DNA of 64,000 nt. Source: Paenibacillus sp. FSL W8-0426. GTDB lineage: Bacteria > Bacillota > Bacilli > Paenibacillales > Paenibacillaceae. This document shows positions 34,331 to 43,541 of this stretch, piece after piece. The stretch is from NCBI RefSeq assembly GCF_037969725.1, contig NZ_CP150203.1:2248001-2312000 (forward strand), in the 5' to 3' direction. Made by a program: the position numbers and the translations under genes. The notes beneath the pieces were generated by a model. That model did no database searches. It was not told the origin of the DNA and saw only the letters and a list, made by a program, of their open reading frames with translations. Numbering within the stretch: position 1 is the stretch's first letter; the number at the start of each line of letters is the position of its first letter.

Positions 34331-34453
34331 GCGTTTTTTTGTCGCAAACAGGAAGGATTACATTTCACGACAAAGTAAACGCTTGCAATCCGGGGTCACT
34401 TGCCACACAATATGAGGGAAGCTTTTTTCCCTCCAGCGGGAGGAAGTATACAT

Positions 34454-35584
34454 ATGAAAGATAAATGGATTTTATTCGGATTGCATGAAATGGAGGGCAT
34501 TGGACGGAAAACGATCTCCAAGCTGATGTCCGGTGAGCACAAACTGGCAGACATGCTCGATTTTCGTAAAGAGGATTGGTTAAAGGCCGGGCTGAGAACG
34601 GATCAGGCACTCCGTTTGGTCGAACGATTAAATCGAAGCTGGATCGAGGAGAGACGAGAGCAGGTTTATAAACTGGGAATTCGGGTGATTACGTATCTGG
34701 ATGGTGAGTATCCCATATTATTGAAGGAAACGGGATCGCCGCCTTGGGTATTATATGGCATTGGAGATATGGGTTTGCTATGTTCGGATTCTATTGCCAT
34801 GGTGGGCACGCGAATGCCGACCGTATATGGCCGCAAAATCGGCGAGAAGCTGGCTGGTGATTTATGCCATGCAGGCTTGACGGTGATAAGCGGGTTGGCC
34901 AGAGGCATTGATAGCGTATGTCATGAAGCGGCCTTGCGTGCAGATGGCAAAACCATCGCCGTTTTCGGAACAGGCATCGATCAGATCTATCCGGCCGAAA
35001 ATCGTGGATTAGCCGCAAAAATTGCTGAAAAAGGACTGCTGCTGTCGGAATACCCGCCAGGCACCAAAGCGCGGCAAGGACTGTTTCCCGAACGCAACCG
35101 AATTATTGCCGGACTAAGCCTGGGGACGCTTGTTGTCGAGGCCGACCTTCGCAGCGGCTCGCTCATTACCGCAGACGCAGCCCTGGAAGCCGGTCGGGAT
35201 GTATTTGCTGTTCCGGGACCGATCACTTCCCCGAAGAGCAGAGGAGCCCATAATTTGATTCGTCAGGGCGCCAAATTGGTCACATCCGTTAACGATCTGT
35301 TGGAAGAATATCAAATGGGCTTGCCAAATCCCGAACAACTTCCTTACAATAGAGGTCGTTCAACGAAGAAAGGCGAAGGGATTGCACAAGCGATATTTCC
35401 CGAAACAAGTCTTTCTTCCGACGAGCAACGCGTCATCACTCTGCTGGAGCATGAGGAGCAGTCTCTGGACCAGCTTGTGGAACGGCTGGGTTGGGATTTT
35501 GGACATTTGCATTCAGTTCTGTTATCTTTAATCATAAAAAAGCAGATTAACCAATTACCTGGGTCAAGGTATGTGAGGGTATGA
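34454..35584 (+). CDS. dprA: DNA-processing protein DprA
   Basis: Binds incoming single-stranded DNA in natural transformation and loads RecA. The 376-residue protein has an N-terminal helical SAM-like domain, then a Rossmann core with VGTRMPTVYGRKIGEKLA, ISGLARGIDSVCHEAAL, GTGIDQIYPAEN, FPERNRIIAGLS and SGSLITADAALEAGRDVFAVPG, and a C-terminal winged-helix DML1-like tail. ATG 34454 follows GGGAGGAAG. Position between sucD and topA is conserved. Confidence 0.96.
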   Translation: MKDKWILFGLHEMEGIGRKTISKLMSGEHKLADMLDFRKEDWLKAGLRTDQALRLVERLNRSWIEERREQVYKLGIRVITYLDGEYPILLKETGSPPWVLYGIGDMGLLCSDSIAMVGTRMPTVYGRKIGEKLAGDLCHAGLTVISGLARGIDSVCHEAALRADGKTIAVFGTGIDQIYPAENRGLAAKIAEKGLLLSEYPPGTKARQGLFPERNRIIAGLSLGTLVVEADLRSGSLITADAALEAGRDVFAVPGPITSPKSRGAHNLIRQGAKLVTSVNDLLEEYQMGLPNPEQLPYNRGRSTKKGEGIAQAIFPETSLSSDEQRVITLLEHEEQSLDQLVERLGWDFGHLHSVLLSLIIKKQINQLPGSRYVRV

Positions 35585-35691
35585 CGACGCTGCAGCTGCT
35601 GCAGTGTGTGAACATAAACGTTATGAGAAGTTAGTTAGATTGGATGAGTTCGCTTGTTTTAGCAGCTCGTCACTGAGAGGAGGATGAACCT

Positions 35692-37791
35692 ATGGCGGAT
35701 TCACTCGTTATCGTGGAGTCGCCCTCAAAGGCGAAGACGATTGGCAAATATTTGGGCAGCAAGTTCATCGTAAAGGCTTCGATGGGACATGTGCGCGATT
35801 TGCCGAAGAGTCAGATCGGCGTTGAGGTTGAAAATGATTTTAATCCGAAATATATTACGATCCGCGGCAAAGGTTCTGTTCTGAAAGAACTCAAGGATGC
35901 ACGCAAAAAGGTGAAAAAAGTGTATCTCGCAGCTGACCCGGATCGCGAAGGTGAAGCGATAGCCTGGCATTTGGCCCATGCGCTTGAACTGGATGACACC
36001 GAGGATTGCAGGGTTGTTTTCAACGAGATTACGAAGCAGGCCGTGAAGGATGCTTTCAAAACCCCGCGCAAAATCAACATGGACTTGGTGAATGCCCAGC
36101 AAGCGAGAAGGATTCTTGATCGTCTTGTCGGGTACAAGATCAGCCCGCTATTATGGAAGAAAGTCAAAAAGGGACTATCGGCAGGACGAGTTCAGTCGGT
36201 AGCCGTCAAAATCATCTTGGATCGGGAAAATGAAATCAATGATTTCATTCCCGAAGAGTACTGGAGCATTACTGCCAAGCTGACGGCAGACGGCAGCCCT
36301 TTCGAAGCCAAGTTTCATCAGTTGAATGGCGTAAAAACCGAGCTTGGCAGCGAGGCAGAGGTTCAGGCTGTGCTTAAACAGATCGAAGGCGCTCTTTTTA
36401 CAGTCAAGGAAGTAAAAGAGAAGGAACGCAGCCGCAACCCATCTGCCCCGTTTACGACGAGTTCCCTGCAGCAGGAAGCGGCCCGGAAGCTCAATTTCAG
36501 GGCATCCAAAACGATGTCCGTTGCCCAACAGCTCTATGAGGGCGTTGACCTTGGCAAAGAGGGCACCGTGGGTCTTATCACGTATATGCGTACCGACTCC
36601 ACTCGAATTGCTGCATCCGCGCAGGAAGAAGCCAAAGATTACATCATCAGCAAGTATGGCGATGCCTTTGTGCCGGAAACTCCCCGCAACTATGCGAAAA
36701 AGGCTGCCAATGCGCAGGATGCGCACGAAGCGATTCGGCCTACCTCCATTTTGCGCGATCCGGATTCCATCAAGTCGTTTATGAGCCGTGACCAGTTCAG
36801 GCTGTATAAGCTGGTTTGGGAACGCTTCGTGGCGAGTCAAATGGCTTCTGCCATTCTGGATACCCTGTCGGTAGATATCGCTGTGGGAGACGCCACGTTT
36901 CGGGCGGCTGGTTCGAAAGTCCGCTTCCAGGGATTCATGAAGGTGTACGTGGAAGGCAATGACGACGGTACAACTGAAGAGGATCGTTTGCTTCCGCCGC
37001 TGAAAAGCGGTGATGTGCTCGAAAAGCAAGAGATCGAACCGAAACAGCATTTTACGCAGCCGCCGCCGCGGTATACGGAAGCAAGGCTCGTTCGCACGTT
37101 GGAAGAGCTGGGTATAGGGCGTCCAAGTACGTATGCGCCAACGCTGGAAACGATCCAGAAACGCGGATATGTCGCGATCGAAGAAAAGAAATTTATGCCG
37201 ACCGAGCTTGGTGAGCTGGTTATTGAGCAAATGGAGGAGTTTTTCCCGGAAATTCTGGATGTCGAGTTTACGGCCAACATGGAGGGGGATCTCGACCATG
37301 TGGAGGAAGGCACGGAAGATTGGGTGAAGGTCCTCGCCGAATTCTATGAATCGTTCGAGAAGCGCCTTGAATTTGCCGAAGAAGAAATGAAGGAAATCGA
37401 GATCGAAGATGAAGTCTCGGATGAAACATGCGAAAAATGCGGCAAACCGATGGTTTACAAGCTGGGTCGTTTCGGGAAATTTTTGGCATGCTCCGGCTTT
37501 CCGGATTGCCGAAACACGAAACCGATCGTCAAGGATATCGGCGTAACTTGTCCAAAATGCAAGGAAGGTCATGTCGTGGAACGGCGCAGTAAAAAAGGAC
37601 GGGTGTTTTACGGCTGCGACAGATATCCGGAGTGCGACTTCGTATCCTGGGATAAACCGTCTGCCAAGCCGTGCCCTAGCTGCGGTTCCATGATGGTTGA
37701 GAAGCGCAACAAGCAGGGAACTCGCCTGCAGTGTACTTCATGTGATCATCAGGAGCCCGTGGAGGAGCCGGAAGAAGAATCAGCGCAATAG
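35692..37791 (+). CDS. topA: DNA topoisomerase I
   Basis: Relaxes negative supercoils by single-strand passage. The 699-residue protein has an N-terminal TOPRIM domain ([32 protein letters not shown]), the active-site Tyr298 in [12 protein letters not shown], and three C-terminal topoisomerase zinc ribbons ([38 protein letters not shown]), then an acidic tail. GAGAGGAGG precedes ATG 35692. A CTGCAG-ctg-CTGCAG hairpin lies in the 107-base spacer after dprA (35590-35604). Confidence 0.98.
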   Translation: MADSLVIVESPSKAKTIGKYLGSKFIVKASMGHVRDLPKSQIGVEVENDFNPKYITIRGKGSVLKELKDARKKVKKVYLAADPDREGEAIAWHLAHALELDDTEDCRVVFNEITKQAVKDAFKTPRKINMDLVNAQQARRILDRLVGYKISPLLWKKVKKGLSAGRVQSVAVKIILDRENEINDFIPEEYWSITAKLTADGSPFEAKFHQLNGVKTELGSEAEVQAVLKQIEGALFTVKEVKEKERSRNPSAPFTTSSLQQEAARKLNFRASKTMSVAQQLYEGVDLGKEGTVGLITYMRTDSTRIAASAQEEAKDYIISKYGDAFVPETPRNYAKKAANAQDAHEAIRPTSILRDPDSIKSFMSRDQFRLYKLVWERFVASQMASAILDTLSVDIAVGDATFRAAGSKVRFQGFMKVYVEGNDDGTTEEDRLLPPLKSGDVLEKQEIEPKQHFTQPPPRYTEARLVRTLEELGIGRPSTYAPTLETIQKRGYVAIEEKKFMPTELGELVIEQMEEFFPEILDVEFTANMEGDLDHVEEGTEDWVKVLAEFYESFEKRLEFAEEEMKEIEIEDEVSDETCEKCGKPMVYKLGRFGKFLACSGFPDCRNTKPIVKDIGVTCPKCKEGHVVERRSKKGRVFYGCDRYPECDFVSWDKPSAKPCPSCGSMMVEKRNKQGTRLQCTSCDHQEPVEEPEEESAQ

Positions 37792-37806
37792 CATAGATGG
37801 GGGTAA

Positions 37807-39150
37807 ATGATTTTGAGTAATGAACAACAAGTGACTGTGATTGGTGCCGGATTGGCCGGTACGGAAGCGGCCTGGCAAATCGCAAGCCGCGGGGTGCGCG
37901 TGAAGCTTTATGAAATGAGACCCGTAGTGAAAACGCCTGCACATCACACGGATAAATTCGCCGAACTGGTATGCAGTAATTCGCTTCGTGCCAATGGGTT
38001 GACCAATGCGGTCGGCGTCCTGAAGGAAGAAATGCGCATGCTGAACTCGCTGGTGCTTGCAGCTGCAGACCGCCATGCAGTACCTGCTGGCGGTGCGCTT
38101 GCCGTTGACCGGGACGGGTTTTCGGGTGAAATTACATCTACGCTGCACAATCATCCGCTGATCGAAGTGGTGAACGAAGAGTTAACCGCGATTCCGGAGG
38201 ATGGCATTGTGGTTGTGGCTACCGGCCCGCTGACTTCGCCTGCATTGTCCGAGCAGATCAAAGCGCTTATGGGCGAGGAATATTTTTACTTTTACGACGC
38301 GGCTGCGCCGATTATCGAAAAAGATTCCATCGACATGAACAAAGTATATCTTGCATCCCGCTATGACAAAGGCGAGGCGGCATATCTGAACTGTCCGATG
38401 ACCGAAGAGGAATTCGACACGTTCTACGAGGCGCTGATTACGGCTGAAGTCGCTCAATTGAAAGAATTCGAGAAGGAAATTTATTTCGAAGGCTGCATGC
38501 CGATTGAAGTCATGATGAAACGGGGAAAACAAACCGCGCTGTTCGGACCGATGAAACCGGTTGGCCTCGTCAACCCGCATACAGGGACGCTGCCGCACGC
38601 AGTCGTTCAGCTGAGACAGGACAATGCTGCAGGCACGCTGTACAATCTCGTAGGCTTCCAGACCCATCTGAAATGGGGAGAACAAAAGCGGGTATTCTCG
38701 CTGATTCCTGGTTTGGAAAATGCGGAATTCGTGCGTTATGGAGTCATGCACCGAAACACGTTCATCAACTCGCCGAAGCTGCTTCACCCGACCTATCAAT
38801 TCAAAGGGCGTTCCAACCTGTTCTTCGCCGGCCAAATGACCGGGGTTGAAGGGTATGTGGAATCCGCGGCATCCGGACTGATTGCCGGTATGAATGCAGC
38901 CAAGCTTGCGCTGGGTCAGGATATGGCTGTGCTGCCTGCGGAAACGACGCTGGGAAGCATGGCTCAATACATTACCACTGCCGATTTCAAGCATTTTCAG
39001 CCGATGAACGCGAATTTTGGTTTGCTGCCGAAATTGGCTCAGAAAATTCGCAACAAAAAAGAAAAAAATGAAGCTCTTGCTCAGCGTGCACTGGACGGCA
39101 TTGCCCGTTTTGCGGCTGAGGAGGGCCTGACGGTTCCTGGACGCGTTTAA
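37807..39150 (+). CDS. trmFO: Folate- and FAD-dependent tRNA (uracil-54-C5)-methyltransferase
   Basis: Forms ribothymidine at tRNA position 54 using methylene-tetrahydrofolate. The 447-residue protein has an N-terminal FAD-binding [12 protein letters not shown], then [20 protein letters not shown], and a C-terminal [22 protein letters not shown] 37807 is given, but the GGGGG ribosome-binding site fits TTG 37813 better. hslV begins 23 bases after its stop, with no room for the xerC (codV) gene that lies here in Bacillus. Confidence 0.97.
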   Translation: MILSNEQQVTVIGAGLAGTEAAWQIASRGVRVKLYEMRPVVKTPAHHTDKFAELVCSNSLRANGLTNAVGVLKEEMRMLNSLVLAAADRHAVPAGGALAVDRDGFSGEITSTLHNHPLIEVVNEELTAIPEDGIVVVATGPLTSPALSEQIKALMGEEYFYFYDAAAPIIEKDSIDMNKVYLASRYDKGEAAYLNCPMTEEEFDTFYEALITAEVAQLKEFEKEIYFEGCMPIEVMMKRGKQTALFGPMKPVGLVNPHTGTLPHAVVQLRQDNAAGTLYNLVGFQTHLKWGEQKRVFSLIPGLENAEFVRYGVMHRNTFINSPKLLHPTYQFKGRSNLFFAGQMTGVEGYVESAASGLIAGMNAAKLALGQDMAVLPAETTLGSMAQYITTADFKHFQPMNANFGLLPKLAQKIRNKKEKNEALAQRALDGIARFAAEEGLTVPGRV

Positions 39151-39173
39151 ATCATACGTAGGAGGCTTATATC

Positions 39174-39716
39174 ATGGACATGTCATTTCACGCGACGACG
39201 ATCTGTGCTGTGCGCCATAATGGCAAAGCCGCGATTGCCGGGGATGGGCAGGTGACCATGGGACAGAGCGTGGTCATGAAACAAACGGCCAAAAAGGTGC
39301 GACGTTTGTACCGGGGGCAGGTCGTTGCCGGTTTTGCGGGATCTGTAGCTGACGCTATTACCTTGTTTGAAAAATTCGAAGGCAAGCTGGAGGAGCATCA
39401 CGGCAATCTGCAGCGGGCTGCCGTTGAGCTCGCCAAGGATTGGCGTCAGGATCGGATTTTGCGCAAGCTGGAGGCTTTGTTGATCGTGATGGATCATAGC
39501 GGCATGCTCCTTATTTCCGGCGGTGGCGAAATTATCGAACCGGATGACGACGTCATTGCAATCGGATCGGGGGGGAACTTTGCTTTGTCAGCAGCAAGAG
39601 CATTGAAACGTCATGCCACGGATCTGGAAGCAAAGGATATCGCCAGGGAGGCGCTTCAAATTGCCTCAGAGCTATGCGTGTATACCAATAACAACATTAT
39701 TGTCGAAGAGCTGTAA
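39174..39716 (+). CDS. hslV: ATP-dependent protease HslV (ClpQ) peptidase subunit
   Basis: The proteasome-like peptidase of HslUV. The 180-residue protein begins [20 protein letters not shown], then GDGQVTMGQ and a conserved [16 protein letters not shown]. The TT of HATTI aligns with the N-terminal catalytic Thr of proteobacterial HslV, so this form carries a short extension. Bacillus ClpQ uses an N-terminal Ser, and here M-D-M-S leaves the mature N-terminus unclear. ATG 39174 follows AGGAGG; ATG 39180 would give an M-S start but is farther from it. Confidence 0.96.
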   Translation: MDMSFHATTICAVRHNGKAAIAGDGQVTMGQSVVMKQTAKKVRRLYRGQVVAGFAGSVADAITLFEKFEGKLEEHHGNLQRAAVELAKDWRQDRILRKLEALLIVMDHSGMLLISGGGEIIEPDDDVIAIGSGGNFALSAARALKRHATDLEAKDIAREALQIASELCVYTNNNIIVEEL

Positions 39717-39717
39717 T

Positions 39718-39776
39718 GTAACCCCGCAAGCGAGAACCTGGGTCGAAGGTTTGTTTCAAGCGCTATGCGGGGTTAC
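39718..39776 (+). other. Large stem-loop between hslV and hslU
   Basis: GTAACCCCGCA (39718-39728) and TGCGGGGTTAC (39766-39776) are perfect 11-base arms around a 37-base loop that has its own AACCT/AGGTT complementarity. No U-tract follows, so it is not a standard terminator. Possible roles: processing site, mRNA stabiliser or attenuator. Confidence 0.55.
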
Positions 39777-39800
39777 CCCTAGTTTTGGATAAAAGTTAAG

Positions 39801-39821
39801 ATGCCGGAAAAAATCCGGCAT
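39801..39821 (+). other. Perfect small hairpin just before hslU
   Basis: ATGCCGGA-aaaaa-TCCGGCAT is an 8-bp perfect stem with a five-A loop. It ends about 8 bases before the GGAGGG ribosome-binding site of hslU, close enough to affect initiation. Confidence 0.55.
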
Positions 39822-39841
39822 AATGGCAGGAGGGAACCGGA

Positions 39842-41242
39842 ATGCAAACTCAATCGTTAACCCCAAGACAAATCGTAGCAGAGCTGGATAAGTACATTGT
39901 AGGACAGAAGCAGGCGAAGAAATCGGTGGCGGTTGCGCTTCGCAACCGTTATCGACGGAGCCTGCTGCCTGAACACACCCAGGACGACATCGTACCGAAA
40001 AACATTTTGATGATCGGCCCGACCGGGGTCGGAAAAACGGAAATCGCGCGCCGCTTGGCCAAACTGGTAGGCGCTCCTTTCGTGAAAGTGGAAGCTACGA
40101 AATTTACGGAAGTAGGTTATGTCGGCCGCGATGTCGAATCCATGGTCCGTGATCTGATCGAAACGTCCCTGCGCATGGTGAAACAGGAGCGTACGGAAAA
40201 AGTGAAGGATAAGGCTGAGGAAGCCGCCAATGAGCGAATCGTACATATTTTGGCGCCTTCGACGTCCCGTTCTAAAAACCAGCGTAATCCGTTCGAAATG
40301 ATCTTTGGCAACAATTCGAGCCAGGAAGACGAACAGGAAGATCGCCAAACCGATTCCGGGCTTGCGGAAAGACGGCGGAAAATCAAATTCGACCTGTTGT
40401 CAGGCAAATTGGAAAACGAAATTATCGAAATCGATGTCGAGGATACGACGCCTTCCATGATGGATATGTTTGCCGGGCAGGGGAATGATCAGATGGGCAT
40501 GAACATGCAAGAGATGTTTGGCAGCCTGCTGCCCCGCCGCACCAAAAAACGCAAGCTGGCCATCAAGGAAGCGCGCAAGGTGCTGACCCAGGAAGAAGCG
40601 GGCAAACTGATCGATATGGATGATGTCACCCAAGAATCGGTCCGTCGGGCAGAACAAACGGGGATCATTTTTATCGACGAAATTGACAAAGTAGCCAGCC
40701 AAGGGCGCGGGAGCGGCCCGGACGTCTCCAGGGAGGGTGTACAGCGCGACATTCTGCCGATTGTCGAGGGTTCGACGGTGATGACCAAATATGGGCCCGT
40801 CAAAACGGATTATATCCTCTTTATCGCAGCTGGCGCATTTCATGTCGCGAAGCCGTCGGATCTCATTCCGGAGCTGCAGGGACGTTTTCCGATTCGCGTG
40901 GAGTTGGATAGCTTGACGCTTGAAGAATTCGTATCCATTCTGACAGAACCTAAAAATGCGTTAACGAAGCAATATGTCGATTTGTTGCGAACGGAAGATA
41001 TTGAGATCGAGTTTTCAGCCGAAGCCATTCGGGAGATCGCAAAGCTTGCCGTGTCCGTAAACCAGAACACCGAGAATATCGGTGCTCGCCGTCTGCACAC
41101 CATTCTGGAGAAGCTGCTGGAGGATTTATCCTTTGAGGCCCCTGAGCTGACGCTGGAGCGCATGCTCATTACACCGGAGTATGTTCGGGAAAAACTCGGC
41201 GATATTGCACAGGATCGCGATTTAAGTCAGTACATTCTATAA
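39842..41242 (+). CDS. hslU: ATP-dependent protease ATPase subunit HslU (ClpY)
   Basis: The AAA+ unfoldase that feeds HslV. The 466-residue protein has Walker [16 protein letters not shown] near 59, the pore motif region VGYVGRD, an inserted I domain (about 110-240), Walker [12 protein letters not shown] and the sensor region near [15 protein letters not shown]. The C-terminus RDLSQYIL fits the tail that docks into HslV. GGCAGGAGGG precedes ATG 39842. Confidence 0.97.
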   Translation: MQTQSLTPRQIVAELDKYIVGQKQAKKSVAVALRNRYRRSLLPEHTQDDIVPKNILMIGPTGVGKTEIARRLAKLVGAPFVKVEATKFTEVGYVGRDVESMVRDLIETSLRMVKQERTEKVKDKAEEAANERIVHILAPSTSRSKNQRNPFEMIFGNNSSQEDEQEDRQTDSGLAERRRKIKFDLLSGKLENEIIEIDVEDTTPSMMDMFAGQGNDQMGMNMQEMFGSLLPRRTKKRKLAIKEARKVLTQEEAGKLIDMDDVTQESVRRAEQTGIIFIDEIDKVASQGRGSGPDVSREGVQRDILPIVEGSTVMTKYGPVKTDYILFIAAGAFHVAKPSDLIPELQGRFPIRVELDSLTLEEFVSILTEPKNALTKQYVDLLRTEDIEIEFSAEAIREIAKLAVSVNQNTENIGARRLHTILEKLLEDLSFEAPELTLERMLITPEYVREKLGDIAQDRDLSQYIL

Positions 41243-41246
41243 GGGA

Positions 41247-41290
41247 AAAGACACGCACCGGGCGAATGTCCCAATGCGTGTCTTTTTTTT
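41247..41290 (+). terminator. Terminator after hslU
   Basis: AAAGACACGCA (41247-41257) and TGCGTGTCTTT form an 11-bp stem followed by a run of eight T residues. Confidence 0.95.
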
Positions 41291-41525
41291 GAAGCTTCGC
41301 ATATAATTTCGACATTTTTGTTACATAGCAGCTAATGTTTAACAACGTTTTAACCGATAATAGAGTAAAAGCACGATGGGACATGCCGAAATATAGGACT
41401 TGTGAAGCAGATCAAGGAGATTGTCTTAGATAAGCATCCGCATATGTTTAAAATTCAATTGGTTTGAATTCCAAATATAGGTTTATTTATTGTCCTAGTC
41501 TAGTGATCGGTTTAATGGCAATGGG

Positions 41526-41719
41526 TCGGTTTTATTGCGCAAATGCGAAAAAAGCCTGAGTAATGGGACATTTTGGATGAAACTGAAAACCGGGGACGGT
41601 GCACGGTTTTGTTAACTCTAAATGTTAAGAAATTGTTAGTCTCCCAAGTTCAGAAATGAAGGGTTGTCTTCTGGACGGGGTGTCAATTATGAATTACAAC
41701 GATACATCGGTTTTATTGC
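41526..41719 (+). repeat. 13-base direct repeat TCGGTTTTATTGC
   Basis: Two exact copies at 41526-41538 and 41707-41719, with a degenerate third copy (TCGGTTTAATGGC) about 20 bases upstream of the first. The spacing rules out a CRISPR array. It may be a protein-binding site or chance in AT-rich DNA. Confidence 0.4.
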
Positions 41720-41766
41720 ATCCTGGTTTGGAAAGCCTATTGTTACGCCAAATTTTTCATGTTTAA
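41689..41766 (+). CDS. Possible 25-residue small protein
   Basis: ATG 41689 to TAA encodes MNYNDTSVLLHPGLESLLLR plus five residues, QIFHV. ACGGGGTG about 9 bases upstream is a usable ribosome-binding site. The product has an amphipathic Leu-rich middle. Nothing recognisable; it may be chance in an otherwise gene-free tract. Confidence 0.2.
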   Translation: MNYNDTSVLLHPGLESLLLRQIFHV

Positions 41767-41940
41767 CCATGGGAAAATTCGCCGGATAACTCTTCGCTCA
41801 ATTCGGATCGCTTAAAAATATAGATGAAATCGTGAAGCGAACTTTGAATTGTAAGAGACTAGATGTTAAGTAGATTTAAACAATGTTTTCTTTTGGGTCC
41901 CATCGTTTACGAAAAAAATCATAATTTGCTGAAAATACTC

Positions 41941-41977
41941 AAAAAGCTCTGTCTTTAAGAAAAGATAGGGCTTTTTT
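41941..41977 (+). terminator. Orphan terminator upstream of flgB
   Basis: AAAAAGCTCTGTCTTT pairs with AAAGATAGGGCTTTTTT (two G-U pairs) around a short loop, ending in six T residues. No protein gene precedes it, so it points to a non-coding transcript or to attenuation of read-through into the flagellar operon. Confidence 0.85.
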
Positions 41978-42155
41978 CTTATTGTAATAAATGCCAATCT
42001 CTAAGAAACTTATGTTATACGACAACATCAGAGTTAATTCTACTTAAGTCCTAGATCGACGGATAAAAACGAACCTGTTTTTGTCGAAAACAAGGATAAC
42101 TTGAAGAAAAAGGGTTGTAACTTTTTCCATAATTTTAAAAGAGAGGAGGGATATT

Positions 42156-42566
42156 ATGAATCTTTTGAATGATATTAGTTTTAAAAGGTTGCAAGGTGCA
42201 CTTGATGCGTCGAATATGCGGCAAAATGCCATTGCCAACAACATCGCGAATGCTGACACCCCGTATTTCAAGCGTTCTGACGTTTCTTTTGAAGAAATGC
42301 TGCAACAGCAAATGAACGATGGGGATATCAAGGTTTTGAAAGGGAAAGTGACAGATCCAAGGCATTTTGTCATAGGTCCTTCCTCTTCCGTTCCCGCGCC
42401 AGTAGTCGAAATGGACCAGAGTACCTCCATGAACAATAACCAGAACAATGTCGATATTGATCGTGAGATGAGTCTTCTGGCGGAGAACCAACTGAGATAT
42501 AACGCCTACATTCAGCAGGTAAATGAACAGATCAAGATGATGCGAGTCGGAATTGAAGGGAGATAA
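42156..42566 (+). CDS. flgB: Flagellar proximal rod protein FlgB
   Basis: A 136-residue rod component exported by the flagellar type III system. The N-terminal rod motif NAIANNIANADTPYFKR (about 23-39) and the C-terminal helix region QLRYNAYIQQVNEQIKMM are typical. GAGAGGAGGG precedes ATG 42156. It is the first gene of the fla/che operon. Confidence 0.97.
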   Translation: MNLLNDISFKRLQGALDASNMRQNAIANNIANADTPYFKRSDVSFEEMLQQQMNDGDIKVLKGKVTDPRHFVIGPSSSVPAPVVEMDQSTSMNNNQNNVDIDREMSLLAENQLRYNAYIQQVNEQIKMMRVGIEGR

Positions 42567-42571
42567 TTCTA

Positions 42572-43024
42572 GTGAACGTTAGCAACAGCTTTAGTATTAG
42601 TTCGTCTGCTCTAACCGCGCAGCGTTTGCGGATGGATGTGATCTCGTCCAACATTGCGAATGCCGAAACGACCCGTGCCAGCGTGTCCAACGGGGAAGCG
42701 GTCCCATACAAAAGGAAAATGGTTGTCCTGGAACCGAACAAATCCTCGTTCAGCAGCCTTCTTCAAAGTCAGATGCAAGGAGGGGCTACCGGGAAAGGAG
42801 TCAGGGTTTCGGAAATTCGCGAAGATCAGTCACCGCTTAAACCGGTGTACGATCCGACACATCCGGATGCTAACGCCGAAGGTTATGTCATGATGCCCAA
42901 TGTCGACATCGCCAAAGAAATGGTGGATATGATCTCGGCCTCACGCTCATATGAGGCAAATGTTACAGCACTGAATTCCACCAAAGCGATGTTCACGAAA
43001 GCTCTGGAAATCGGAAGAGCCTGA
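42572..43024 (+). CDS. flgC: Flagellar proximal rod protein FlgC
   Basis: A 150-residue rod protein with the N-terminal SSNIANAETTRA motif, the family segment YDPTHPDANAEGYVMMPNV and the C-terminal MISASRSYEANVTALNSTK. It starts at GTG 42572 after GAAGGGAG, five bases from the flgB stop. Confidence 0.97.
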   Translation: MNVSNSFSISSSALTAQRLRMDVISSNIANAETTRASVSNGEAVPYKRKMVVLEPNKSSFSSLLQSQMQGGATGKGVRVSEIREDQSPLKPVYDPTHPDANAEGYVMMPNVDIAKEMVDMISASRSYEANVTALNSTKAMFTKALEIGRA

Positions 43025-43084
43025 TTGAATGTAAATCGGTAGCACCAAGTGAGACAAACGAAAGAGCTGACGGGAGGGACATTA

Positions 43085-43396
43085 ATGATTCAAAATAACA
43101 TGTTCAGTATACAAGGGGCTCAACCTTTGCAGTTGCAGAGCACGACAGTGGAACGGCCATCCACACCAGCCGAAACGATTCAAAACTTCGGTACATATCT
43201 ACAAGAGGCTCTTGGCTCCGTAGCGGCCCAAGAGACCGAGTCACACGAAATGACCAACCAGTTTTTGGTTGGCAAAGCAAATATCGATCAGGTCATGATC
43301 ACGTCTGAACAGGCGCTGCTTAGCTTGCAGTTGACGACCCAGATTCGAAACAAAGTGATCGAAGCATATCAGGAAATTATGCGTACTCAACTGTAA
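43085..43396 (+). CDS. fliE: Flagellar hook-basal body protein FliE
   Basis: A 103-residue MS-ring/rod junction protein. The C-terminal half carries TNQFLVGKANIDQVMITSEQALLSLQLTTQIRNKVIEAYQEI (by region), the conserved FliE helix. ATG 43085 follows GGGAGGG; an earlier in-frame start at 43049 lacks a site. A 145-base spacer without a gene separates it from fliF. Confidence 0.95.
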   Translation: MIQNNMFSIQGAQPLQLQSTTVERPSTPAETIQNFGTYLQEALGSVAAQETESHEMTNQFLVGKANIDQVMITSEQALLSLQLTTQIRNKVIEAYQEIMRTQL

Positions 43397-43541
43397 TAGC
43401 ACGCCTGCAATGATGTCGGCGCTGGACCTAACAACTAGCAGACGCGGTACTGATCCTGCCAACATTCTTCCTGCTTTCAAACGAGCGAGCGACGGAGATG
43501 GCTTCGGGACAGATTAGCAAAGTTTCGGATGGGGTGACAGA

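Larger units (their letters stand above)
41291..42155 (+). other. AT-rich tract between hslU and the fla/che operon
   Basis: About 865 bases, visibly more AT-rich than both flanks, without a long open frame. In Bacillus codY lies here; no CodY-like frame is readable on either strand. It contains an AAAACCG/CGGTTTT hairpin (41586-41610), a 13-base direct repeat TCGGTTTTATTGC (41526 and 41707), a 25-codon open frame (41689) and a full terminator (41941-41977). A terminator far from any gene suggests that a short RNA or leader is transcribed from within the tract. I found no confident promoter or c-di-GMP riboswitch signature. Confidence 0.5.

Noticed and set aside
37676..39716. Minus-strand open frames opposite topA, trmFO and hslV
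   Set aside because: They run opposite well-recognised genes, without ribosome-binding sites or domain similarity.
41507..41719. CRISPR-like repeats
   Set aside because: Only two exact 13-base copies with irregular spacing and no spacer pattern or cas genes.
41291..42155. Degraded codY or c-di-GMP riboswitch before flgB
   Set aside because: No CodY-like segment is readable in any frame, and the conserved GEMM core motifs are not present.
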